Both the position numbers and the translations under genes were made by a program. Below are positions 35,506 through 45,691 of a DNA stretch of 64,000 bases, one piece after another. How positions within the stretch are numbered: position 1 is the first letter of the stretch; each line of letters begins with the position of its first letter. Source of the DNA: Paracoccus sp. C2R09 (GTDB lineage Bacteria; Pseudomonadota; Alphaproteobacteria; Rhodobacterales; Rhodobacteraceae). The stretch covers positions 124,001 to 188,000 of the forward strand of contig NZ_JAHKQB010000029.1 of the NCBI RefSeq assembly GCF_018860625.1. The letters are read 5' to 3'. Under the pieces are notes generated by a model. That model searched no databases and was not told the DNA's origin. It saw only the letters and a program-made list of their open reading frames with translations.

Positions 35506-36044
35506 TGCGCGCGGTCCTAGATGCGAATGTCCTGTTCCCGACGATCCTGAGGGAGATCCTGACCGATCTCGGGGAAGGGGGGCTGTATCGTCCCATGTGG
35601 TCGGATCGCATCCTGGGCGAATGGCACCGCGCGGCGATCCGCCTGGGGCCCGTCGCCGCCGAAGTGGCGGGCGCCGAGATCGCGATGCTGTGCCTGCGTT
35701 TTCCGCAGGCCGTCCAACCCGATGACGGGGATGCGGCGATCGATCTGGATTTCCCCGACCCCGCCGACCGCCACGTGGTCGAGGCCGCGCTTGCAGGCGA
35801 TGCCGCCCTGATCGTGACGGCGAACCTGCGCGATTTCCCGCGCCCGCTGATGGAACGGCTGGGGCTGCGGGCGATCCATCCCGACGCATTCCTGCTGGAT
35901 CTGCATGCGACCGACCCCGCCGCAGTGCGGTCTGCCGTGGAATCCGCCCGTTTGCGCGCCGAGGCGGCAGGCGGCGCGATGAGTGTGGCTGAATTGCTGA
36001 AACGCTGCCGCCTTCCGCGGCTGGCCAAGCTGATGAAGATTTAA
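35505..36044 (+). CDS. PIN domain protein (RSP_2648 family)
   Basis: A 179-residue protein with a PIN nuclease fold: VLDANVLFPT at residues 4-13 and FPDPADRHVVEAALAGDA near residue 83 give the acidic metal-binding residues, with IVTANLRDFP near residue 105. It resembles the RSP_2648 family of Rhodobacterales. No antitoxin gene precedes it; instead its ATG shares a base with the stop of the RlmI-like gene. A role in RNA processing rather than toxin activity is therefore possible but unproven. Confidence 0.82.
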   Translation: MRAVLDANVLFPTILREILTDLGEGGLYRPMWSDRILGEWHRAAIRLGPVAAEVAGAEIAMLCLRFPQAVQPDDGDAAIDLDFPDPADRHVVEAALAGDAALIVTANLRDFPRPLMERLGLRAIHPDAFLLDLHATDPAAVRSAVESARLRAEAAGGAMSVAELLKRCRLPRLAKLMKI

Positions 36045-36048
36045 TTCG

Positions 36049-36077
36049 CGTTGCTGTTACCGCTCACAAACGATATT
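36049..36077 (+). promoter_or_regulatory. zwf promoter region with LacI-type operator
   Basis: TGTTACCGCTCACA (36055-36068) is a palindrome with central CG, differing from the edd operator at three of 14 positions. GATATT (36072-36077) can act as -10 and stands at the same distance from the operator as the edd -10 box. The -35 region (CGTTGC, or TTGCTG at 36051) is weak. The operator ends 36 bases before the zwf ATG; in edd the distance is 34. Confidence 0.62.
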
Positions 36078-36104
36078 GCGGTTGCCAAACACAAGGAGGA
36101 CAGC

Positions 36105-37553
36105 ATGGTCTCGCGCGTCATTCCGGTCGATGATTTCGACCTCGTGATCTTCGGCGCCACGGGCGATCTGGCGCATCGGAAGATCCTGCCGGGGCTCTAT
36201 CGCCGTTTCGTGGCCGGTCAGATCCCGCCCGATGCCCAGATCATCGGCGCAGCCCGAACCGATCAGGGCGACGACGATTTCCGGGCCGAAGCCAAGGCCG
36301 CCATCTGCGAATTCGGCGGCGTGAAGCCCGACGATTCCAGCCTGGCGGAATTCCTGCAGACCCTGGGTTACGTCCCCATCGACGCCAAGGGCGAAGGCGG
36401 CTGGAAGGAACTGAAATCGCGCATGCGCGCGGGTGCGGTTCATGCCTTCTACTTCTCGGTCGCGCCGTCGCTGTTCGGTGACATCGCCGAACGGCTGGCA
36501 GGCCACGGCATCGCGGATGACGACAGCCGCATCGTGGTGGAAAAGCCCTTCGGTCGCGATCTGAAGACCGCGCGTGCGCTGAACGCGACGCTGGCGCAGC
36601 ATTTCTCGGAACAGCAGATCTACCGGATCGACCATTACCTGGGCAAGGAAACCGTCCAGAACCTGATGGCGGTGCGCTTTGCCAACGTGCTGTTCGAACC
36701 GCTGTGGAACGCGCAGTTCATCGACCACGTGCAGATCACCGTGGCCGAGACCGTGGGTGTCACCGGGCGCGGCAGCTATTACGACAAGTCCGGCGCGATC
36801 CGCGACATGGTCCAGAACCACATGATGCAGCTTCTGTGCCTGATCGCGATGGAGCCGCCCTATCACTTCGATCCCGACGCCGTGCGCGACGAGAAGCTGA
36901 AGGTGATCCGCGCGCTGGAGCCGGTCGAACCGCAGGAGATCGTGCGCGGCCAGTACCAGTCCGACGGCAAAGCGCCCAGCTATCTCGAGGATGCCGAGGA
37001 TCCGAATTCCTCGACCGAAAGCTATGTCGCGATGAAGGTCCGCATCTCGAACTGGCGCTGGCAGGGGACGCCCTTCTACCTGCGCACCGGCAAGAAGCTG
37101 CGCGCCCGCACCAGCGAGATCGCGATCACCTTCAAGGAGCCGCCGCATTCGATCTTCGACGATAGCGGCCATCCCAAGGCCAACGAGCTGGTGATCCGCC
37201 TTCAGCCCAACGAGGGCATGAACATGAAGGTCATGATCAAGGAACCGGGACCGGGCGGCATGCGTCTGGTGCAGGTGCCGCTGGACATGTCCTTCGCGGA
37301 TGCCCTGGGGCCGGACGGGCGCGACATGCCCGACGCCTATGAGCGTCTGATCATGGACGTGATCCGCGGCAACCAGACCTTGTTCATGCGCGGCGACGAG
37401 GTCGAGGCCGCATGGGCATGGACCGACCCGATCATCCAGGCCTGGGAGGACAGCAAGCGCCGCCCCGAGCCTTATGATCCCGGTTCCTCGGGGCCCGACG
37501 AGGCCCTGCGCCTGATGCACCGCGACAACCGCCGCTGGAGGGAGATCCGCTGA
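36105..37553 (+). CDS. zwf: Glucose-6-phosphate 1-dehydrogenase
   Basis: A 482-residue cytoplasmic enzyme that oxidises glucose 6-phosphate to 6-phosphogluconolactone. The nucleotide motif [16 protein letters not shown] is near residue 15, and the substrate-binding [14 protein letters not shown] near residue 176. [10 protein letters not shown] is also conserved. The ribosome site AAGGAGGA lies 5 bases before ATG 36105. It is first in a zwf-pgl-pgi operon, sharing a base with pgl (TGATG). Regulation is likely shared with edd through the upstream palindrome. Confidence 0.97.
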   Translation: MVSRVIPVDDFDLVIFGATGDLAHRKILPGLYRRFVAGQIPPDAQIIGAARTDQGDDDFRAEAKAAICEFGGVKPDDSSLAEFLQTLGYVPIDAKGEGGWKELKSRMRAGAVHAFYFSVAPSLFGDIAERLAGHGIADDDSRIVVEKPFGRDLKTARALNATLAQHFSEQQIYRIDHYLGKETVQNLMAVRFANVLFEPLWNAQFIDHVQITVAETVGVTGRGSYYDKSGAIRDMVQNHMMQLLCLIAMEPPYHFDPDAVRDEKLKVIRALEPVEPQEIVRGQYQSDGKAPSYLEDAEDPNSSTESYVAMKVRISNWRWQGTPFYLRTGKKLRARTSEIAITFKEPPHSIFDDSGHPKANELVIRLQPNEGMNMKVMIKEPGPGGMRLVQVPLDMSFADALGPDGRDMPDAYERLIMDVIRGNQTLFMRGDEVEAAWAWTDPIIQAWEDSKRRPEPYDPGSSGPDEALRLMHRDNRRWREIR

Positions 37554-38230
37554 TGGCGATGGAATTCAAGGAATATCCCGACCGCGAGATGCTGGCGCTG
37601 TCGCTGGCCGATCGCATCGGATCGCAGCTGGCGCAGCATCTGCGTGGCAATCCGGGCGCGACGCTCTGCGTTCCGGGGGGCACTTCGCCCGCGCCGGTCT
37701 TCGAGACGCTGTCGGGTGCCCAGCTGGAATGGAACCGCGTCACCGTCCTTCTGGGCGACGAGCGTTGGGTGGACGGCACGCACAAGCGGTCGAACACCCG
37801 GCTGCTGCATCGCCACCTGCTGAAGGACAAGGCCGAGGCCGCCAATTACATCGACCTGTTCACCGGCGACGAAACCCCCGATCAGGCGACCGAAGGGCTG
37901 GCCGAACGGATCGCGCCGGCGCTGCCGCTGACGGTGCTGCTGCTGGGCATGGGCAACGACATGCACACGGCCAGCCTGTTCCCGGGGGCCGATCACCTGA
38001 AGGCCGCGATGGCCTCCGATGCCCCCATGCTGATGCCGATCCGCGCCGATGGCGCCGAAGAGCCGCGCATCACCCTGACGCGCCCGGTCCTGGCCGACGC
38101 GCTGAACACGCATGTGCTGATCATGGGCCCGGAAAAGCGCGAGGCGCTGGAACGCGCGATGAAGCTCGACCCGATCGAGGCGCCGATCCGCGCCTTCCTC
38201 GATGCCGCGACCGTGCACTGGGCCGAATAA
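37553..38230 (+). CDS. pgl: 6-phosphogluconolactonase
   Basis: A 225-residue enzyme that hydrolyses 6-phosphogluconolactone to 6-phosphogluconate, joining Zwf and Edd. It belongs to the NagB-like Pgl family (DevB type): [17 protein letters not shown] near residue 40, [20 protein letters not shown] near residue 64 and [18 protein letters not shown] near residue 129. In-frame ATGs at 37553 and 37559 are both possible. It lies between zwf and pgi; pgi begins 11 bases after its stop. Confidence 0.95.
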   Translation: MAMEFKEYPDREMLALSLADRIGSQLAQHLRGNPGATLCVPGGTSPAPVFETLSGAQLEWNRVTVLLGDERWVDGTHKRSNTRLLHRHLLKDKAEAANYIDLFTGDETPDQATEGLAERIAPALPLTVLLLGMGNDMHTASLFPGADHLKAAMASDAPMLMPIRADGAEEPRITLTRPVLADALNTHVLIMGPEKREALERAMKLDPIEAPIRAFLDAATVHWAE

Positions 38231-38241
38231 GGAAAGCCGAG

Positions 38242-39846
38242 ATGACCGATTTCTGGAACCGCCTCAAGGATTACCGCGCAGCCCAGGGCGACGCGCGGAT
38301 CGAATCGCTGTTCGACGCGGATCGTGCGCAGGAATTCACCGCGCAGGCCGACGGGCTGGTCTTCGACTATTCGAAGACCATGATCGATGCCGGCGCCCGC
38401 AAGATGCTGCTGGACCTTGCGCGCGACGCGCAGGTCGAGGCGCGGCGCGAAGCCATGTTCACCGGCGAGAAGATCAACGAGACCGAGGGCCGCGCGGTCC
38501 TGCACACCGCCCTGCGCAATCTGGATGCCAGCGTCACGGTCGATGGCCGCGACGTGATGCCCGAGGTGCGTGAAACCCACGCCCGCATGAAGGCCTTTGC
38601 CGATGACGTGCGTTCGGGCGCATTCACCGGGCAGGGCGGCAAGATCACGGATGTCGTCAATATCGGCATCGGCGGGTCGGACCTTGGGCCGTTCATGGCG
38701 GTGCTGGCGCTTGCACCCTACCATGACGGGCCGCGCACGCATTTCGTCAGCAACGTGGACGGTGCGGATATCGCGGACACGCTGAAGGGTCTGAACCCGG
38801 AAACGACGCTGGTGATCGTCGCCTCCAAGACCTTCACCACCATCGAGACGATGACCAATGCCCGCACCGCGCGCGATTGGATGGCGGCGAAAGTGTCCGA
38901 GCCTGCCGCGCAATTCGCGGCGCTGTCCTCGGCCGTGGACAAGACCGCCGATTTCGGCATCGACGGATCCCGCGTCTTCGGCTTCGAGGACTGGGTCGGC
39001 GGGCGATACTCGGTCTGGGGTCCGATCGGTCTGTCGGTCATGCTGGCCGTGGGGCCCGAGGATTTCGATCGCTTCCTGGCGGGTGCCGCGGCGATGGACG
39101 CGCATTTCCGCAGCGCACCGCTGGCGCAGAACCTGCCCGTGCTGCTGGCCCTGACCGGGATCTGGCATCACCAGATCTGCGGCTATCCGACCCGCGCGGT
39201 GCTGCCCTATGACAACCGCCTGATCCGTCTGCCCGCCTATCTGCAGCAGCTGGAGATGGAATCGAACGGCAAGCGCGTGGCGATGGACGGCAGCGACCTG
39301 CCCGTGGTGTCCGGCCCCGTCGTCTGGGGCGAACCCGGCACGAACGGTCAGCACGCCTTCTATCAGCTGATCCACCAGGGCACGATGCCCGTCCCGGCCG
39401 AATTCATCCTGGCCGCGAACGGCCACGAGCCCGATCTGGCCCATCACCACATCCTGCTGGCCGCGAACTGTCTTGCGCAGTCCGAGGCGCTGATGCGCGG
39501 GCGCTCGCTGGACGAGGCGCGCGCCCTGATGGAGGCCAAGGGCCTGACCGGCGACGAGCTGGAACGCCAGGCGCGTCACCGCGTCTTCCCGGGCAACCGG
39601 CCCTCGACCACGCTGCTGATCGACAAGCTGACGCCCTATGCGCTTGGCCAGATCGTCGCGCTCTATGAACATCGGGTGTTCGTGGAAGGCGTGATCCTGG
39701 GCATCAACAGCTTCGACCAGTGGGGGGTCGAGCTGGGCAAGGAGCTGGCACTGAAGGTCGAGCCGCTGCTGAAGGGCGAAGACGCCCCCGGCCATGACGC
39801 CTCGACCGAGGCGCTGGCGGGCCTGATCCGCCAGATGCGGGGCTGA
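38242..39846 (+). CDS. pgi: Glucose-6-phosphate isomerase
   Basis: A 534-residue enzyme that interconverts glucose 6-phosphate and fructose 6-phosphate. [11 protein letters not shown] near residue 139, the signature [14 protein letters not shown] near residue 253, and [14 protein letters not shown] near residue 370 are present, with the C-terminal GVELGKELA. It lets fructose 6-phosphate re-enter the Entner-Doudoroff route. AAGGAAAG precedes ATG 38242. It is last in the zwf operon and is followed by a strong terminator. Confidence 0.97.
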   Translation: MTDFWNRLKDYRAAQGDARIESLFDADRAQEFTAQADGLVFDYSKTMIDAGARKMLLDLARDAQVEARREAMFTGEKINETEGRAVLHTALRNLDASVTVDGRDVMPEVRETHARMKAFADDVRSGAFTGQGGKITDVVNIGIGGSDLGPFMAVLALAPYHDGPRTHFVSNVDGADIADTLKGLNPETTLVIVASKTFTTIETMTNARTARDWMAAKVSEPAAQFAALSSAVDKTADFGIDGSRVFGFEDWVGGRYSVWGPIGLSVMLAVGPEDFDRFLAGAAAMDAHFRSAPLAQNLPVLLALTGIWHHQICGYPTRAVLPYDNRLIRLPAYLQQLEMESNGKRVAMDGSDLPVVSGPVVWGEPGTNGQHAFYQLIHQGTMPVPAEFILAANGHEPDLAHHHILLAANCLAQSEALMRGRSLDEARALMEAKGLTGDELERQARHRVFPGNRPSTTLLIDKLTPYALGQIVALYEHRVFVEGVILGINSFDQWGVELGKELALKVEPLLKGEDAPGHDASTEALAGLIRQMRG

Positions 39847-39853
39847 GAACGCG

Positions 39854-39877
39854 AAGGGGGGCCATGGCCCCCCTTTT
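39854..39877 (+). terminator. Rho-independent terminator of zwf-pgl-pgi
   Basis: A perfect 22-base palindrome (39854-39875) with AAGGGGGGCC and GGCCCCCCTT arms, followed by TT. It starts 8 bases after the pgi stop. Confidence 0.82.
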
Positions 39878-39929
39878 CCTTTGCGGACCGAGCAGCTAGG
39901 TCTGAACCCGATACAAGCGGGGTTCTTCC

Positions 39930-40988
39930 ATGGCGTTCTTCACGAAACTGCGCGAGCGGCTGACGCGCTCTTCCTCGAAGATCGGAGAGGGGCTGGACGG
40001 GATCGTGTCCGAGGATGCGGCGCCCGAGGCGTCCATTCCCGAAGCACCCGCCCCCGAGGTTCCCGTCCCCGAACCGGAAGCGGACAAGCCACAGATCGCC
40101 AAGCCCGCGACGGCGGGCATCGTCGGTCGCCTGTTCGGCGGCGGCAAGGTCGAGGAACCGCGCCGGGCGCTGGATGACGACATGCTCGAGGATCTCGAGG
40201 ACATGCTGGTCCAGGCCGATCTGGGCGTCGAGACGGCGCTGCGCGTCACCGCCAACATCGCCGAAGGGCGCATGGGCCGCCGCGTTTCCGCGACCGAGCT
40301 GAAGGAGCTTCTGGCGACCGAGATCGGGCGCATCATGGCCCCCGTTGCGCGTCCGCTGCCGCTCTATGCCAAGAAGCCGCAGGTCGTGCTGGTCGTGGGC
40401 GTCAACGGCGCGGGCAAGACCACCACCATCGGCAAGCTGGCCAGCCAGTTCCGCGCGGCGGGCAAATCCGTCGTGATCGCGGCGGGCGACACCTTCCGCG
40501 CGGCTGCGGTCGAACAGCTGCAGGTCTGGGGCGACCGCGCGGGCGTGCCCGTCATGGTCGCGCCTCATGGCAGCGATCCCGCCAGCCTTGCCTGGGACGC
40601 CATGGTCAAGGCCGAGGCCGATGGCGCCGATCTGCTGATGATCGACACTGCCGGACGCCTGCAGAACCGCCAGGACCTGATGGAGGAGCTGGCCAAGATC
40701 GTTCGCGTCATCCGCAAGAAGGACCCCGAGGCCCCGCACAACACCCTTCTGGTGCTGGATGCGACCACGGGCCAGAACGCGCTGAACCAGGTCGACACGT
40801 TCCAGAAGCTGGCCGACGTGTCGGGCCTCGTGATGACCAAGCTGGACGGGACCGCGCGCGGTGGTGTGCTCGTGTCGCTGGCCGACCGCTTCGGCCTGCC
40901 CATTCACGCCATCGGGGTGGGCGAACAGATCGACGATCTGGATGCCTTCGACGCGGATGAATTCGCGCGCGCCCTCGTCGGGCTCTGA
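39930..40988 (+). CDS. ftsY: Signal recognition particle receptor FtsY
   Basis: A 352-residue GTPase that receives SRP-bound ribosomes at the membrane. An acidic, Pro-rich A region (about residues 25-60) precedes the N domain and the G domain: G1 GVNGAGKTTTIGKL near residue 154, DTFRAAAVEQL, G3 DTAGRLQNR near residue 238, and G4 TKLDGTARGG near residue 302. All catalytic motifs are intact. Its last 85 bases overlap the antisense end of the Hint-domain gene. Confidence 0.97.
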   Translation: MAFFTKLRERLTRSSSKIGEGLDGIVSEDAAPEASIPEAPAPEVPVPEPEADKPQIAKPATAGIVGRLFGGGKVEEPRRALDDDMLEDLEDMLVQADLGVETALRVTANIAEGRMGRRVSATELKELLATEIGRIMAPVARPLPLYAKKPQVVLVVGVNGAGKTTTIGKLASQFRAAGKSVVIAAGDTFRAAAVEQLQVWGDRAGVPVMVAPHGSDPASLAWDAMVKAEADGADLLMIDTAGRLQNRQDLMEELAKIVRVIRKKDPEAPHNTLLVLDATTGQNALNQVDTFQKLADVSGLVMTKLDGTARGGVLVSLADRFGLPIHAIGVGEQIDDLDAFDADEFARALVGL

Positions 40989-42091
40989 TCCGGGGCGACC
41001 AGCGGCTTGGCGTTCTTGGCGTGACGCCGCTGCAGACCGCGCGCCTGCTGTCCGCGCAGGATGGGGCGGGCGGGTTCGATCTGCCTGCCCGCAATCAGCG
41101 ACATGATCTGGGCCCGGGCTGCGGGGGCCAGGCTGCGCATCGCCTCGGGGCCGGGCAGCAGGCTCTCGGCCAGGGCACCTTCGGCATCGAGGATGTGATG
41201 GTCGCGCAGCAGCAGGTGCCAATAGATGACCGAACGGGCCCGCCGCATGACCTCGATCCCCGGCATTCCGACCAGGTGCCTGATCGCGACCAGCATCTCG
41301 GCCGATCCGCCCATGCGTTTGGCGACGGCCGACCGGATCAGGACCCGATGTTGCGGCGACAGGACCAGATCCCGGGCGGGCTGACCGCAACCAAGCGCAC
41401 CGGCCGCGACCCTGATCGGGCGCCGCTGCGGGGCAAGGTCCAGATCCGACGGCCCGAGGATCTGCATTCCGCGCCATTTCAGCCGTTGATACCCTGCATC
41501 CAGCGTCCACAGCCGGTCGCCGGGGCGCAGATCCTGAACCGGACATGGCCCCGCATCGGTCGCGATCAGCGTTCCTTCCGCAAAGCACAAGGGCGTCGCC
41601 AGCCCATAGATCAGCGTGCTGGGATTGGACGTGCCGATCGTCCGATTGCCGGAGAAGCGATAACTGTTCCCAAGTTCGAAGACCGGCAGCGACCCGTCTG
41701 CCGCGGGAACGGGGATGAGGATCACCGAGTATCGCTGACCGACCTCCTGCCCGAAGGCGTCGTTGTCCCGCACGGGAAACATGGTCACGAACCGTTCGCC
41801 GTCGGGGCCGGTGATGAACCCGCCAGAGGTCGCGATGATACCCGTCCCGGCCGGAAGCACCGTCTGCGCGGTTCCGTGTGTCAGCGTGACGTCATGGGTC
41901 AGCGTCTGCTGATTTTCCGCGGGCGAGTAATAGGGATGCTCGAAGCTCGAATCATCGTCCTCGATCCCGATGACTTGCGTGGTTGCGCCGGTCATTTCGA
42001 TCGAGGCGTAGGACCCGCTCCAGGGGGCATAGCTTGCGCCGTTGGTCCGGATGGCGGTCGGCATCGTCAGTATCGTGATCTTGTATTCCAA
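40904..42091 (-). CDS. Hint-domain protein
   Basis: A 395-residue protein with a beta-rich N-terminal part and a Hint (hedgehog/intein) domain starting at C169 (LCFAEGTLIATDAG), continuing with CPVQDLRPGDRLWT and LSPQHRVLI near residue 263. Such proteins are frequent in Rhodobacterales and are thought to be secreted or self-processing; function is unknown. No classical signal peptide is seen. The start is TTG 42091 or ATG 42064; both have weak ribosome sites. The last 28 or so residues are encoded antisense to ftsY and have a low-complexity Ser/Arg/Ala make-up, suggesting a recently extended end. Confidence 0.78.
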   Translation of the reverse strand: MEYKITILTMPTAIRTNGASYAPWSGSYASIEMTGATTQVIGIEDDDSSFEHPYYSPAENQQTLTHDVTLTHGTAQTVLPAGTGIIATSGGFITGPDGERFVTMFPVRDNDAFGQEVGQRYSVILIPVPAADGSLPVFELGNSYRFSGNRTIGTSNPSTLIYGLATPLCFAEGTLIATDAGPCPVQDLRPGDRLWTLDAGYQRLKWRGMQILGPSDLDLAPQRRPIRVAAGALGCGQPARDLVLSPQHRVLIRSAVAKRMGGSAEMLVAIRHLVGMPGIEVMRRARSVIYWHLLLRDHHILDAEGALAESLLPGPEAMRSLAPAARAQIMSLIAGRQIEPARPILRGQQARGLQRRHAKNAKPLVAPDQSPTRARANSSASKASRSSICSPTPMA

Positions 42092-42180
42092 CCCGCCCGT
42101 CCATCCCTGCCCATTCCCCCTCCGTGCGCCCGAGCGCGCGGTCCGCGCAAAACGATAGGGTAAGGCAGGTTAATGGGGCG

Positions 42181-43167
42181 TTAAGCAGGCTGGGGCAGCG
42201 GCGCAGAGACACCGCGCTCGCGGTAAGGGGTGCTGCCATATTGCGCGCGGTAGCATTTGGAGAAATGCGACGGACTGGAGAATCCCGAAGCCAGCGCGAT
42301 CTCGATGATCGACAGCTCGGTCTGCATCAGCAGGTTGCGCGCCCGCGCCAGTCGCGTCTCCATGTAGTACCGTTTCGGGCTGCGGTTCAGGTAACGGCGG
42401 AACAGCCGTTCGAGCTGGCGCGTGGACATGCCCGCATCGGTTGCCAGCTGGGCCGGGCTGATCGGTTCTTCCAGGTTCGCCTCCATCCGCGCGATGACGG
42501 CGGCAAGGCGCGGATGGCGCACCCCGATCCGCGTGGGGATCGACAGGCGCTGGCGATCCTGATCGGTGCGGATGGCGGTGTGCAGCATCTGGTCGGCGAC
42601 ATCGGCGGCCAGCGCGTCCCCATGCGCCTCGGCGATCAGATGCAGCATCAGGTCGATCGCCGATGTCCCGCCCGCCGCCGTCAGGCGGTTGCCGTCATGG
42701 ACGAAGACGCTGCGGAACAGATCGACCTGCGGAAAGGCCTCGGCAAAGCCGTCGTGGTTTTCCCAGTGGATCGTGGCCTTGCGACCGTCCAGCAGCCCCG
42801 CCTCGGCCAGAACCCACGACCCGGTGCACAACGCGCCCAGCTGTGCGCCCCCTCGGGCCATCCGGCGCAGCCATGACAGCACGGGGCGCGTCGCCTCGCG
42901 CGCGATTTCGGTTCCGCCGCAGATCAGCACGACCTCGTCCCGGCCGGGGGTGGGGCCGTCCATGGTCAGCCCGCCATCCAGCGCCACGGCGGTACCGTTG
43001 GAACAGACCGCCCGGTCGCCGTTCGGCCCGACCAGCCGCCACGAATAGAGCTGCTGCCCCGCCTGACGGTTCGCCAGGCGCAGGGGCTCGATCGCGGCGG
43101 TGAAGGGCAGCATCGTGAACCGGTCGAGCAGCAGGAAGGTGAAGCGGCGGGGGGGCGTGATATGCAT
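42181..43167 (-). CDS. GlxA family AraC-type transcriptional regulator
   Basis: A 328-residue regulator with a DJ-1/PfpI-like amidotransferase domain (residues about 8-190; GALCTGSWVLAEAGLLDGR near residue 123) and a C-terminal AraC helix-turn-helix (LATDAGMSTRQLERLFRRYL and IALASGFSSPSHFSKCYRAQ). It resembles regulators of glycine betaine and carnitine breakdown such as GbdR and CdhR. The start ATG 43167 gives the usual family length; a longer frame reaches 43239. No catabolic genes are beside it, so the targets are unknown. Confidence 0.87.
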   Translation of the reverse strand: MHITPPRRFTFLLLDRFTMLPFTAAIEPLRLANRQAGQQLYSWRLVGPNGDRAVCSNGTAVALDGGLTMDGPTPGRDEVVLICGGTEIAREATRPVLSWLRRMARGGAQLGALCTGSWVLAEAGLLDGRKATIHWENHDGFAEAFPQVDLFRSVFVHDGNRLTAAGGTSAIDLMLHLIAEAHGDALAADVADQMLHTAIRTDQDRQRLSIPTRIGVRHPRLAAVIARMEANLEEPISPAQLATDAGMSTRQLERLFRRYLNRSPKRYYMETRLARARNLLMQTELSIIEIALASGFSSPSHFSKCYRAQYGSTPYRERGVSAPLPQPA

Positions 43168-43345
43168 GGGTGGTCCGGGCTGAACGTGTATCAGGCAGCC
43201 AATCAGCCTTTGACTGCCCCCGCAAGAATTTCCGTCCATGGCCGGACCCGGGCCGAAACCTTGCCCGCAAGGTCAGCAAAGACTTTCCCTGAGTGGCATT
43301 CGCGGCTATATCGATCCGACCATTTTTTCCAAGGAGCGTATCAAG

Positions 43346-44755
43346 ATGACGCAGGATAATCGCAAACCCGTCGCCACCCAAACCTGGGACAAGGCCGGCT
43401 GGCGCGCCTATCCCCGCGTCCAGATGCCGGATTATACGAATGCCGACGCGCTGTCGGCGGTCGAATCGCAGCTGCGCCGCCTGCCGCCGCTGGTCTTCGC
43501 GGGCGAGGCACGCCGCCTGAAGGCGCAACTGGCCGAAGTGGGCGCGGGTCGCGGCTTCCTGCTGCAGGGCGGCGATTGCGCCGAAAGCTTCCAGGAATTC
43601 AGCGCCGACAACATCCGCGACACCTTCAAGGTGATCCTGCAGATGGCGGTCGTGCTGACCTGGGGCGCGCAGATGCCCGTCGTCAAGGTCGGCCGCATGG
43701 CGGGCCAGTTCGCCAAGCCGCGCAGCGCGGCGACCGAAACCGTGAACGGGGTCGAGCTGCCCAGCTATCGCGGTGACATCATCAACGGCTTCGACTTCAC
43801 CCCCGAGGCCCGCATCCCCGATCCGCAGCGGATGCTGTCGGCCTATACCCAGGCGGCCGCGTCGCTCAATCTGCTCCGGGCATTCTCGACCGGCGGGTTC
43901 GCCGACATGCACCGCGTCCAAAGCTGGATCGCCGATTTCGTGGGCGGCCCCGAGGCCGCGAAGTATCGCGACATCGCGGGCCGGATCAGCGACGCGATGG
44001 CCTTCATGCAGGCCGCCGGCGTGAATTCGGACACCGCGCATCAGCTGTCCAAGGTCGATTTCTACACCAGCCACGAGGCGCTGCTGCTGGAATACGAAGA
44101 GGCGCTGGCCCGCATCGACACCACGACCGGAATGCCGGTCGCGGGGTCGGGCCACATGATCTGGATCGGCGATCGCACCCGTCAGCCCGACGGCGCGCAT
44201 GTCGAATTCGCGCGCGGCGTGCAGAACCCGATCGGCCTGAAATGCGGCCCCTCGACCTCGGCCGAGGATCTGAAGGTGCTGATGGCCAAGCTGAACCCGG
44301 AAAACGAGGCCGGTCGCCTGACGCTGATCGCGCGCTTCGGTGCCGGTCAGGTGGGCGATCACCTGCCGCGCCTGGTCAAGGCCGTCAAGGAAGAGGGCGC
44401 GAATGTCGTCTGGTCCTGCGACCCGATGCACGGCAACGTCATCAAGTCCTCGACCGGCTACAAGACGCGGGCCTTCGATTCGATCCTGCGCGAGGTTCGC
44501 GAGTTCTTCGGCGTCCACGCGGCGGAAGGCACGATCCCGGGCGGCGTCCATTTCGAGATGACGGGCCAGGACGTGACCGAATGCACCGGCGGCGTCCGTG
44601 CCGTCACCGACGAGAACCTGTCGGATCGGTATCACACCGCCTGCGACCCGCGCCTGAATGCCAGCCAGTCGCTGGAGCTGGCCTTCCTGGTGGCCGAGGA
44701 GCTTCGCGCGCGTCGCGAAGGGGCCGAGACCGCGGACATCGCCCGCGCGGTCTGA
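43346..44755 (+). CDS. Class II 3-deoxy-7-phosphoheptulonate synthase
   Basis: A 469-residue enzyme that condenses phosphoenolpyruvate and erythrose 4-phosphate, the first step of the shikimate pathway. It belongs to the plant-like class [16 protein letters not shown] near residue 73, [16 protein letters not shown] near residue 112, [20 protein letters not shown] near residue 356 and [18 protein letters not shown] near residue 396. AAGGAG precedes ATG 43346. It is transcribed alone, divergent from the GlxA-type gene, and ends in a terminator. Confidence 0.95.
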   Translation: MTQDNRKPVATQTWDKAGWRAYPRVQMPDYTNADALSAVESQLRRLPPLVFAGEARRLKAQLAEVGAGRGFLLQGGDCAESFQEFSADNIRDTFKVILQMAVVLTWGAQMPVVKVGRMAGQFAKPRSAATETVNGVELPSYRGDIINGFDFTPEARIPDPQRMLSAYTQAAASLNLLRAFSTGGFADMHRVQSWIADFVGGPEAAKYRDIAGRISDAMAFMQAAGVNSDTAHQLSKVDFYTSHEALLLEYEEALARIDTTTGMPVAGSGHMIWIGDRTRQPDGAHVEFARGVQNPIGLKCGPSTSAEDLKVLMAKLNPENEAGRLTLIARFGAGQVGDHLPRLVKAVKEEGANVVWSCDPMHGNVIKSSTGYKTRAFDSILREVREFFGVHAAEGTIPGGVHFEMTGQDVTECTGGVRAVTDENLSDRYHTACDPRLNASQSLELAFLVAEELRARREGAETADIARAV

Positions 44756-44775
44756 TTTCAGGTCATTGCCACAAG

Positions 44776-44804
44776 AAAGGCCCGGGCGATCCGTCCGGGC
44801 CTTT
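44776..44804. terminator. Bidirectional terminator after DAHP synthase
   Basis: A 10-base-pair stem, AAAGGCCCGG and CCGGGCCTTT, with a 9-base loop; T-rich on the plus side and TTT-ended on the minus side. It separates the synthase gene from the convergent acyltransferase gene. Confidence 0.82.
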
Positions 44805-44821
44805 TCATTTGGTCGCTGCGA

Positions 44822-45691
44822 TCACTTCCAGCGTCGATGGATCCAGAACCACTGGCCCATGTGCCGCCGCACCAGCTGTTCCAGATCGTCGTTCAGCGCC
44901 TGCATCATCACGCGGGGCTCGTCCTTGGCGATCGGGGCGCCGACATGGACGCGAAACCCGATGCCGTCGGGCTGCCGGATGCCCGCGATCGGGACCAGCA
45001 GCGCGTCATAGCGGTTTGCAAGCTCGGCCGGGGTCAGCACGGTCTTGGTCGGCAGATCGAAGAAGCGCAGCTCGGCACCGCTGCCGTCATGCTGATCGAA
45101 GCCCAGGGCAAGCCACCCGCCACCGCGCAGAAAGCGCAGCATCGCCGCCAGCCCGGCCCGACCGCGCGGAAAGAGCGGCTCGGAGATCGCCTTGATCGCC
45201 GGGACGTAATGCATGTTGAACGCTTCGTTGTTCATCGGACGGAACAACGCGCCGACGGGATAGCCGCGACCGGCCAGCGCCGCGCGCATGGCATCGTAAT
45301 TGCCGAAATGCGCGCAGGCCAGAATGACCGGGCGGTTTTCCTCTTGCGCGGCAAGAAGGGCGGGCAGGCCCGGGCCTTCCAGCGGGTCGGCGTCGTGAAT
45401 GCGGGCGGTGAACTCGTCGCCCGAATATATCTCGGCGATGGATCGGCCCGCATTGTCGGGCACGGCCCGGACGATCTCCTCGATCTCGGGTTCGGACAGG
45501 TCGGGCCGGGCCAGGGACAGGTTGTCCCTGATCCGCCGCCGCCAGCCCGCGACCGGGGCGATCACGCGCGAGAATATCCACCCCGTCACCGGGATGCGTT
45601 TCTCGTAGGGCAGAAGCCCCGTGGCGCCGACCACCGTCAGGAACACCCGGTTGGCCAGCCTGTCGATCAGCGTCGGTCCGTCTTCGCGCAT
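44822..45691 (-). CDS. LpxL/HtrB-type lysophospholipid acyltransferase
   Basis: A 289-residue inner-membrane acyltransferase family protein. The catalytic HX4D motif is in ACAHFGNYDAM near residue 126, followed by YPVGALFRPMNNEAFNMHYV and the family's GWLALGFDQHDGSGAELRFF near residue 197. Relatives add secondary acyl chains to lipid A or acylate other lysolipids; the exact acceptor is not evident. An N-terminal hydrophobic stretch can anchor it. Its ATG shares a base with the stop of the EamA transporter gene (TGATG). Confidence 0.85.
   Translation of the reverse strand: MREDGPTLIDRLANRVFLTVVGATGLLPYEKRIPVTGWIFSRVIAPVAGWRRRIRDNLSLARPDLSEPEIEEIVRAVPDNAGRSIAEIYSGDEFTARIHDADPLEGPGLPALLAAQEENRPVILACAHFGNYDAMRAALAGRGYPVGALFRPMNNEAFNMHYVPAIKAISEPLFPRGRAGLAAMLRFLRGGGWLALGFDQHDGSGAELRFFDLPTKTVLTPAELANRYDALLVPIAGIRQPDGIGFRVHVGAPIAKDEPRVMMQALNDDLEQLVRRHMGQWFWIHRRWK

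Noticed and set aside
35505-36044. Toxin-antitoxin system
   Set aside because: Only the PIN protein is present; the upstream coupled gene is a methyltransferase and no antitoxin-like small gene is seen.
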